Assembly: GCA_037139415.1 (NCBI GenBank) | Contig: JBAXGN010000058.1 | Span: forward strand, 1 to 39,041 | Direction: 5' to 3' | Length of the DNA: 39,041 bases | Source of the DNA: Verrucomicrobiota bacterium | Lineage (GTDB): Bacteria > Verrucomicrobiota > Verrucomicrobiia > Limisphaerales > Fontisphaeraceae | Shown: positions 33,257 to 39,041 of the stretch, piece after piece | Position numbering within the stretch: position 1 is the first letter of the stretch | Layout of the letters: the number at the start of each line of letters is the position of its first letter | Notes under the pieces: generated by a model | Databases searched by the model: none | What the model saw: only the letters and a program-made list of their open reading frames with translations | Told to the model about the DNA's origin: nothing | Position numbers and translations under genes: made by a program

Positions 33257-34339
33257 TCAACGCGACACACTGGTGATCGTCCCCCGATTGATCTCCCACC
33301 GGCAGAGATCCTGGCCGAGTTCGCTGGGCCAATTTTCCTCAGTGCAGGTCATGAACACTTGGCCGCGGGATTGCCGGGCACGCTCCAACAAGGGCAGCAA
33401 CCCGCCACGCCGTTTCAAATCCAACTCGCCCATCACGTCATCAATCAGCAAAATGGGCGGCGCACTGTGAATTTCGGTCAGATACTCGGCCTGGGCGATT
33501 TTCAGGGCAATGGCCAGCGTGCGCTTTTGGCCCTCGCTGCCATACTGAATGGCCGGGCGGTCATTCAATAAGAGTTGCACGTCGTCGCGATGCGGCCCGA
33601 CAATTGTGCTGCGATAGGTGCGTTCTCGGTCCCGTGATTTGGCCAATTCAACGGCAAAATCGGTTTTGACGCCGGGCTGGTAATGCAATCGCAGGCTCTC
33701 CGCATCATTGGCAATACCGCGATACGCCTGCTGCACCAGCGGGGTCAAGCGCGGCAGTAAAGCCTGGCGGTGCAGGATAATCTCATTGCCCACGGCGATC
33801 AGTTCCTGGCTGAAACTCTCGAGCGCCATCAGGTCCACCGGGTAATGCTTCAACAGGGCGTTGCGCGACCGCAAGGCGCGCGCGTACCGTTGCAACAGCC
33901 CAAGGTAAGCCGGGCGCGTATGGGCCAGCAGGAGATCCAGGAACCGGCGCCGGTTCCGCGAAGTGCCTTTCACCAACTGTAAATCCTCGGTGCAAAACAC
34001 CACGGTGCGCAACGTGCCATAAAAATCCCCCAAGCGTTTGACTGGCTGACCGTCCACGGCCAGTTTCCGCTCCGCCGGCGACCAATACATTTTGATTTCG
34101 TGAGTCCCCTGCCCCACCACGTCCCCCTGCACGAAATACCCCTTGGCACCGTGGCGCACCATCTGGGCGCTGCCGATGCCGCGAAAGGACCGCAACGTGG
34201 ACAGGAGATAAATGGCCTCCAGCAAATTGGTCTTACCTTGGGCGTTATCCCCAAGCAACACGTGAAAGCCAGGGTTGAACAACACGTCCAGCCGCGGATA
34301 ATTTCGGAAGTCACGTAACTTTAGGCGCGCCAAATGCAC
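33257..34339 (-). CDS. recF: DNA replication/repair protein RecF
   Basis: An SMC-like ATPase that loads RecA at gapped DNA together with RecO and RecR. The 360-residue length is normal. The Walker A motif is GDNAQGKTN (30-38), the signature-like region is around YGSEGQKRTLAIALKIAQAE, and Walker B is ILLIDDVMGELD near the C-terminus. The early segment MHLARLKLRDFRNYPRLDV is typical. It is not next to dnaN or gyrB here, unlike in many bacteria; instead it follows the ispG and GDP-fucose synthase genes by 97 bases, and may have its own promoter in that gap. Confidence 0.96.
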   Translation of the reverse strand: MHLARLKLRDFRNYPRLDVLFNPGFHVLLGDNAQGKTNLLEAIYLLSTLRSFRGIGSAQMVRHGAKGYFVQGDVVGQGTHEIKMYWSPAERKLAVDGQPVKRLGDFYGTLRTVVFCTEDLQLVKGTSRNRRRFLDLLLAHTRPAYLGLLQRYARALRSRNALLKHYPVDLMALESFSQELIAVGNEIILHRQALLPRLTPLVQQAYRGIANDAESLRLHYQPGVKTDFAVELAKSRDRERTYRSTIVGPHRDDVQLLLNDRPAIQYGSEGQKRTLAIALKIAQAEYLTEIHSAPPILLIDDVMGELDLKRRGGLLPLLERARQSRGQVFMTCTEENWPSELGQDLCRWEINRGTITSVSR

Positions 34340-34436
34340 GTACGTAGTCTAAGCAGACCGACTGCCAAAGAATAGGAAAAACCGATACAAACCATCGCCA
34401 GGACAATGCATTTACAAAGCGCGACAGCTACGGGAG

Positions 34437-35399
34437 TCAGTACCGCCCACCGGTAAATTCGCCCGCCGCCAAGCGGCGTCGGAAGTCGGCATAAGCATCG
34501 GCCAACCCCTCATCCAAGAGCATCTTGGGCTTCCAGCCCAGCGCCAACAGTCTGGAATTATCCATGACTTTACGCGGGGTGCCATCCGGCTTGGTGGTGT
34601 CCCACTGCAATTCCCCGGGGTAGCCCACCACCCGCTTTACAGCTTCGGCCAACTCCCTAATGGTTACTTCCCGACCAGTGCCGACATTGATAAACTGCTC
34701 TTCACTGTAGCTTTCCAGGAGGAACACACAGGCCCGGGCCAAATCCGTAGTATGCAGCAACTCGCGCAGCGGCGAGCCCGTGCCCCAGCAAACGACGGCT
34801 GGCAGATTAGCCATTTTGGCTTCATGCAAACGCCGGATCAAGGCCGGCACCACGTGAGAATTCTGCGCGTGATAATTGTCATTCTGGCCGTAGAGATTCG
34901 TGGGCATCGCGCTGATGAAGTCACACCCATACTGGCGGCGATAGGCCTGGCACATCTTAAGACCAGCGATCTTGGCAATGGCATACCATTCATTGGAGGA
35001 TTCCAGCGCGCCGGTGAGTAAATATTCCTCCTTCAACGGCTGCGGTGCAAACTTGGGATAAATGCATGAACTGCCCAAGAAAAGCAGTTTTTTAACACCG
35101 GCACGCCAGGCACCATCAATCAGGTTGTTCTGAATTTGGAGGTTCTCGTGAATGAATTGCGCCGGGTACGTACTATTGGCCAGAATGCCACCCACCTTGG
35201 CGGCGGCCACCACCACGAACTCCGGACGTTCGCTTTGGTAAAAGGCCCGCACAGCGGCGGTGTCCAGCAAATCCAACTCGTGGTGGGTCCGGCTCAAGAG
35301 CCGGGTGTAACCGGATTGCTCCAATTCACGCCAGATGGCGCTGCCCACCAAGCCGCGATGCCCGGCCACATAGATACGTGCGTCTTTGGGAATACTCAT
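34437..35399 (-). CDS. fcl: GDP-L-fucose synthase
   Basis: Epimerase/reductase that converts GDP-4-keto-6-deoxymannose to GDP-L-fucose (WcaG), 320 residues. The NADP-binding loop is [11 protein letters not shown] (11-21), the catalytic triad is Ser in FLGSSCIYP (S110-S111), Y139 and K143 in EWYAIAK, and the CxxC-like segment plus MPTNLYG and [13 protein letters not shown] are diagnostic of this enzyme. The partner GDP-mannose 4,6-dehydratase (gmd) is not in the window. It begins 6 bases after ispG ends, so is translated from the same message. This supplies fucose for surface glycans, opposite in role to the GH95 fucosidase nearby. Confidence 0.93.
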   Translation of the reverse strand: MSIPKDARIYVAGHRGLVGSAIWRELEQSGYTRLLSRTHHELDLLDTAAVRAFYQSERPEFVVVAAAKVGGILANSTYPAQFIHENLQIQNNLIDGAWRAGVKKLLFLGSSCIYPKFAPQPLKEEYLLTGALESSNEWYAIAKIAGLKMCQAYRRQYGCDFISAMPTNLYGQNDNYHAQNSHVVPALIRRLHEAKMANLPAVVCWGTGSPLRELLHTTDLARACVFLLESYSEEQFINVGTGREVTIRELAEAVKRVVGYPGELQWDTTKPDGTPRKVMDNSRLLALGWKPKMLLDEGLADAYADFRRRLAAGEFTGGRY

Positions 35400-35405
35400 A
35401 GAAGA

Positions 35406-37178
35406 TTATTCAGGATTGCGCCACTTGCCGTGTTCGCGGATCAAATCCACGAGATGGTCCACGGCCTCCACTTCGGGGATGTTGAACTTCACCGGAGTTT
35501 TGCCCACGTACAGATTGATTTTACCGGGCGCACCGCCCACATACCCGAAATCGGCATCAGCCATCTCACCAGGTCCATTGACGATGCAGCCCATGACGGC
35601 GATTTTGACGCCTTTCAAATGTTCGGTGCGCGACTTGATTTTGGCGGTGATGGTTTGCAGGTTGAACAGCGTGCGTCCGCAAGAAGGACACGCGACGTAG
35701 TCGGTTTTGAACGAACGGCATCCCGCCGCCTGCAGAATGTTAAAGGCCAGCCGGAGCGATACGCCCGGATGGATCTCACAACGGACCAGAATGGCGTCCC
35801 CGATACCATCGGCCAGCAGCGTGCCAATCACCGCTGAAGTCCGCAGCAGGGCAATCCGCGCAGCCAACGGTTCGCTCGGTTGAACCAAGCAATCCTTGAG
35901 CAGGATGGGATTAGTCCGTTCCGTCTGCGCCAATTTTGCCGCCAGCAGGCGAAACGCAGCGATGGGCGGCAAATTCACCCCATCCTTTACGGTCACCAAC
36001 TGGGCCTCGGAATCCACGTCGAAATCTTTCGTCGGATCCACTTCCAAGACATTGATCTGCTCATACACGCCTTCAGGACGGACGTCATCGCTCGGGCGCA
36101 ACCGCACCGCAACCGTCTGGTAAACCGTTTCTGGCACTACCACCCGAATGGTTTGCTCGCCACCACATTTGACTCCCGGCAGCAATTCACATTCCTCGGT
36201 GACCCGACGTTGAAACGTGTACGGATCATACGACGTTTGGATGGCCGACCACACCGGCAACGCATTGGCCGAATGCGAAAGCGCCGGGATTTCGGCGATC
36301 AAATCATGGCAGACCGGGATTTCATACGGGGAATCTTCCGTCAGCGAAACGCGAATGGTATCCCCCAGTCCGTCACTGAGCAGCGAGCCAATGCCAATGG
36401 CGCTCTTGATCCGGCCATCCTCTCCTTCCCCAGCTTCGGTCACTCCCAAATGGATTGGGTAATTCCAATCCCGTCCCAGCTTGGCCAAGCGCATGGCGAG
36501 CAACCGATAGCACTCGATCATCACCTTGGGATTGGACGACTTCATCGAGAAACAAAAATTATGGTAATGATGTTTGCGCGCAATGCGGGCAAATTCGAGG
36601 GCGCTTTCCACCATCCCCAGCGGGGTGTCCCCGTACCGGTTCATGATCCGGTCGCTCAATGAACCATGGTTGGTACCGATGCGCATGGCGCGCCCATATT
36701 CCTTGCACAACTCGACCAATGGCGCGAATTGCTCCTCAATTCGCTCGAGTTCCTCAAAATATTGGTCATCGCTGTATTCCCGGTTGGCAAACTTCTTTTT
36801 ATCCGCGAAATTACCCGGATTGATGCGGATTTTTTCCACCCACTTGACGGCTTCCAAGGCGGCATCCGGCTTGAAATGAATGTCCGCCACGATGGGCACC
36901 ATGCAACCACGTTGGCGCAACTCAGCGACGATGAACTGCAAGTTGGCCGCGTCCCGAATTGTCGGGGCCGTAATGCGAACGAGTTGGCAACCCACCGCTA
37001 CCAGGTCCAGCGTCTGCTGCACGCAGGCCGCCGTATCCATCGTGTCACTGGTGATCATGGATTGCACCACAATCGGATGATTGCCACCAATGACAACTCC
37101 ACCGCGGCTCGGATCACCCACAACGACTTCGCGGGTAAGTCGGCGATGGTAGAAATAGGGGGTTTCGCAGTAGTTCAT
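35406..37178 (-). CDS. ispG: 4-hydroxy-3-methylbut-2-enyl-diphosphate synthase, long form
   Basis: Iron-sulfur reductive dehydratase of the MEP isoprenoid pathway. With 590 residues it is the long form containing a central insert, as in plants, Chlamydiae and Bacteroidetes, rather than the ~370-residue E. coli form. The N-terminal TIM barrel opens with VVIGGNHPIVVQSMITSDTMDT and continues to GVTEAGEGEDGRIKSAIGIG. The C-terminal cluster domain has CPSCGRTLF and, further on, MGCIVNGPGEMADADFG, supplying the three cluster cysteines. It follows the Nudix gene by 14 bases and precedes fcl by 6. Confidence 0.96.
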   Translation of the reverse strand: MNYCETPYFYHRRLTREVVVGDPSRGGVVIGGNHPIVVQSMITSDTMDTAACVQQTLDLVAVGCQLVRITAPTIRDAANLQFIVAELRQRGCMVPIVADIHFKPDAALEAVKWVEKIRINPGNFADKKKFANREYSDDQYFEELERIEEQFAPLVELCKEYGRAMRIGTNHGSLSDRIMNRYGDTPLGMVESALEFARIARKHHYHNFCFSMKSSNPKVMIECYRLLAMRLAKLGRDWNYPIHLGVTEAGEGEDGRIKSAIGIGSLLSDGLGDTIRVSLTEDSPYEIPVCHDLIAEIPALSHSANALPVWSAIQTSYDPYTFQRRVTEECELLPGVKCGGEQTIRVVVPETVYQTVAVRLRPSDDVRPEGVYEQINVLEVDPTKDFDVDSEAQLVTVKDGVNLPPIAAFRLLAAKLAQTERTNPILLKDCLVQPSEPLAARIALLRTSAVIGTLLADGIGDAILVRCEIHPGVSLRLAFNILQAAGCRSFKTDYVACPSCGRTLFNLQTITAKIKSRTEHLKGVKIAVMGCIVNGPGEMADADFGYVGGAPGKINLYVGKTPVKFNIPEVEAVDHLVDLIREHGKWRNPE

Positions 37179-37192
37179 AATTCAATCCTGAC

Positions 37193-37723
37193 TTATTTTG
37201 TCATGCTCCGCTTGAAATGCGCCAAGGCTGCCCGGGCGGAAACGAAGGCCACTTCGTCGAGATCAATATCCGCCGGAGCGACTACCTCCAATCCCGCCGC
37301 CTCGTCCAGCGCACGCGCGGCGTCAAAGGACGTCACGCGACAGATAAAAAACAGGTCGAGCGTGTCGTAGATCACCCCGCTGAACGGGTAGCGGTTGGGA
37401 AACGACATCAGGAATTCCATCGACTCGATTTCCAGCCCAACCTCTTCACGGGTTTCCCGTCGCAACGCGTCCTCGGCGGATTCCCGGCCATCCACAAACC
37501 CGCCGGGCAAGCCCAGCTTGCCTTGGCCGGGATCTTTAGCACGGCGAATCAGCAGCACGCGTCCCTGGCCATCGCACAGAATACCGCCTACCGCCGCCGA
37601 GGGACCAAAGTGCATCCGCAACCCGCAACGGTCGCAAAATAGTGCATTTTTATCAATGACCGAAATGGCCATGGCAGCACATTGCGGACAATGCTTGATC
37701 AAGTCCAGGCGGTTGTCGCGCAT
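37193..37723 (-). CDS. Nudix hydrolase with N-terminal zinc ribbon
   Basis: About 176 residues from ATG 37723. A zinc ribbon (CPQC, then CDRCG, about 12-37) precedes the Nudix domain, whose box GFVDGRESAEDALRRETREEVGLEI fits GX5EX7REUXEEXGU; the catalytic Glu residues are those of REEVGL. Relatives with this ribbon include NADH pyrophosphatase-like proteins, but the substrate cannot be told. Two GTG codons at 37732 and 37735 overlap the end of the upstream TIM-barrel gene by up to 7 bases; the ATG at 37723 is preceded by GGTGA. Either way, the genes are coupled. Confidence 0.86.
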   Translation of the reverse strand: MRDNRLDLIKHCPQCAAMAISVIDKNALFCDRCGLRMHFGPSAAVGGILCDGQGRVLLIRRAKDPGQGKLGLPGGFVDGRESAEDALRRETREEVGLEIESMEFLMSFPNRYPFSGVIYDTLDLFFICRVTSFDAARALDEAAGLEVVAPADIDLDEVAFVSARAALAHFKRSMTK

Positions 37724-37728
37724 GAGAG

Positions 37729-38601
37729 TCACCACGTCACCGACTCAAGGAACTTGAGGCTCTGGGGCAATTGTTCTTTGACCGTGGGAGATTCGTCTTC
37801 AATGAAGTAATATTTTACTCCGACCTCGGCGCCGGCTTTCAGCATCGCCTTCAAATCAATTTGCCCCGCCCCCAGCGCAACATCGTTCTTCACATCCGTC
37901 TTACCAGTCAATTCACCGGTGGCGACCCCCTTCTTCAAGTCTTTGAGATGCACCAGTTCCCAACGGCCAGGGTGTTTCTTCAGCAGCTTGGCCGGGTCTT
38001 GCGCGGGGAAATAAACCCAAAGAATATCCATTTCAAAAGTCACCAACTCCGGCTTGGTTTCCTGAATCAGCAAATCCATGAGGGTACCATCACCATAAGG
38101 TTCAAACTCGTAACCATGGTTATGGTAGTAGGCCTTCATCCCGTACTTGGCGAAGACTTCGCCCGCCTTGTTAAGAACGGCGGCGGCCTCGCGCGCGGTC
38201 TTTTCCGTGAACTTGCCCTGATGCGGAATCCAGGCAAACCCGACGTAACTCAAACCCATGGCTTTGGCGTCCTTGGCCACGGCCTCGGGATTATCGCGCA
38301 GCAAATCATAGGAAAAATGACCGGCGACCGCTTTGATTCCCCGCGCATCCAATTCAGCCTTTAACTTTTCCGGTGCCAACTTGTAAGTGCCAGCCAGCTC
38401 GGCGTATTGGAACCCAAGCTGTTTCACCAAGTCCATGGTGCCAGGTACATCCTTGCCGAACTCAGCGCGCAAGCTGTAAAGCTGCAATCCCAACGGTCCC
38501 TTGAAGGACGGTCCAATACCGACGGCGGCGACAGTGCGGCCAGCGGTTAGCAATAAAGTGGCGCAAGCCACGGGAATGATTACTTTAATCATATTTTTCA
38601 T
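37729..38601 (-). CDS. Exported sugar-phosphate-isomerase-type TIM-barrel protein, second copy
   Basis: A 290-residue xylose-isomerase-like TIM-barrel protein (AP_endonuc_2) with a Sec-type signal peptide (MIKVIIPVACATLLLTAG). It parallels the one at 8566-9435: LGLQLYSLR, AYYHNHGYEFEPYGDG (metal His), VTFEMDILW, WELVHLKD and LGAGQIDLKAML align with its motifs. The product is probably periplasmic, with an unknown sugar-related role. ATG 38601 begins the signal; an upstream ATG at 38613 (MFSPMKN) is possible. It is the first gene of the minus-strand run toward recF and overlaps or abuts the Nudix gene. Confidence 0.88.
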   Translation of the reverse strand: MKNMIKVIIPVACATLLLTAGRTVAAVGIGPSFKGPLGLQLYSLRAEFGKDVPGTMDLVKQLGFQYAELAGTYKLAPEKLKAELDARGIKAVAGHFSYDLLRDNPEAVAKDAKAMGLSYVGFAWIPHQGKFTEKTAREAAAVLNKAGEVFAKYGMKAYYHNHGYEFEPYGDGTLMDLLIQETKPELVTFEMDILWVYFPAQDPAKLLKKHPGRWELVHLKDLKKGVATGELTGKTDVKNDVALGAGQIDLKAMLKAGAEVGVKYYFIEDESPTVKEQLPQSLKFLESVTW

Positions 38602-38745
38602 AGGCGAAAACATACAGGCTTTTAGGCGTTTGCCTAGCCCGAATTTCTCACAGCCAACTTGCTGCCCCGGATCGCTGAAGCCAGCCGCTGCTTTTGGCAC
38701 ACCTTGAAAGTGGTGTCAACGCTGCGCTCCGTTGCGCATAGCCGC
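38602..38745. other. Gap upstream of the TIM-barrel gene
   Basis: The 5' region of the exported TIM-barrel gene up to the RHS remnant. I see no gene and no strong hairpin; the promoter of the minus-strand run should lie here, but I cannot fix its boxes. Confidence 0.4.
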
Positions 38746-38960
38746 TCACTTGGACAAGTATTTCTGCATTGGATCCCCACTCATCCGCCTTCCTGTTTCT
38801 GGATCGTAAACTCGGCAGCCGTAATAAATCAGGCCGGTATCGTCATTGTGATACTTGGTCGAGAACCGGAAGGGGTAAATGAATGGCAACGGCCGGTAGC
38901 TTTGAGCAGTTGCCCGAATGTGGTAAGCTCATAGTATGCTCATATTCAGCCACCATGATA
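38746..38960 (-). pseudogene. C-terminal RHS-repeat core remnant, frameshifted
   Basis: On the minus strand, the segment ending in TGA at 38746 reads YPFRFSTKYHNDDTGLIYYG then CRVYDPETGRRMSGDP, the hallmark RHS-associated core ending. Upstream in the same frame is IRATAQS, preceded by a stop; the matching upstream part VAEYEH lies in another frame, so at least one frameshift separates them. The remaining large RHS protein is missing, either beyond the window or deleted. The tail after GDP (MQKYLSK) is short, with no toxin domain. Confidence 0.7.
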
Positions 38961-38967
38961 ATGTCAT

Positions 38968-39006
38968 GTTTCCAGTCACTTGTCGTGGCGTTTCCAGTCA
39001 CTTGTC
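38968..39006. repeat. 17-bp direct repeat near RHS remnant
   Basis: GTTTCCAGTCACTTGTC occurs at 38968-38984 and again at 38990-39006, a 22-base period. It lies just upstream of the RHS remnant in its reading direction and may mark a duplication or insertion scar. Confidence 0.65.
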
Positions 39007-39041
39007 TTGAAGCGTAAAAACGACCCCTTATTTTAGACAAC

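Overview
This is about 39 kb of moderately GC-rich chromosomal DNA, most likely from a verrucomicrobium near the Pedosphaera/Limisphaerales group. The evidence is the combination of a PEP-CTERM protein, an FN3 protein of a type common in that phylum, exported sugar-phosphate-isomerase-like TIM barrels, large exported GH106- and GH95-type glycosidases, a long IspG, and abundant short hairpin repeats. No tRNA, rRNA or CRISPR array was seen. Taxonomy is inferred from gene content; no marker gene was compared.

Region 1 (1-9.44 kb) is mostly core. It has a MASE1/PAS hybrid histidine kinase on the minus strand, then a dense plus-strand run: aroB, a conserved unknown protein, pabA/trpG, hisC, a small HExxH zincin, a zinc-ribbon protein, an AsmA-like protein and an exported TIM-barrel protein. 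The aromatic/histidine genes are packed with spacings of only a few bases.

Region 2 (9.44-19.65 kb) is accessory and scarred. It contains an SDR oxidoreductase, a lipoprotein bracketed by 190-bp direct repeats, two orphan genes each preceded by a shared roughly 80-bp element, hairpin-array repeats in three copies, an FN3 gene preceded by a 21-bp phased palindromic array, and a PEP-CTERM gene followed by the tail of a second FN3 gene. Tails of an M14-like peptidase and a sialidase-like protein are also present. Three housekeeping-type genes (GT39 glycosyltransferase, tgt, flavodoxin-like protein) are embedded in it.

Region 3 (19.66-32.6 kb) is about polysaccharides. It has a GH106-type glycosidase, an exported histone-deacetylase-fold protein, a tight four-gene operon (TolB-like protein, one-TM protein, MBOAT acyltransferase, AlgX/AlgJ-like SGNH protein) that probably O-acetylates an exported glycan, and a pair encoding a GH95 fucosidase and a sialate-O-acetylesterase-type esterase. 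Debranching and deacetylation of fucose- and rhamnose-containing glycans is the likely theme.

Region 4 (32.8-39.0 kb) is a minus-strand run: an exported TIM-barrel protein, Nudix hydrolase, ispG, GDP-L-fucose synthase, recF and a small membrane protein. The window ends in a frameshifted C-terminal RHS remnant. The most unusual material is the repeat architecture of region 2 rather than a complete new enzymatic system; the four-gene acetylation operon and the exported HDAC-fold protein are the best functional leads.
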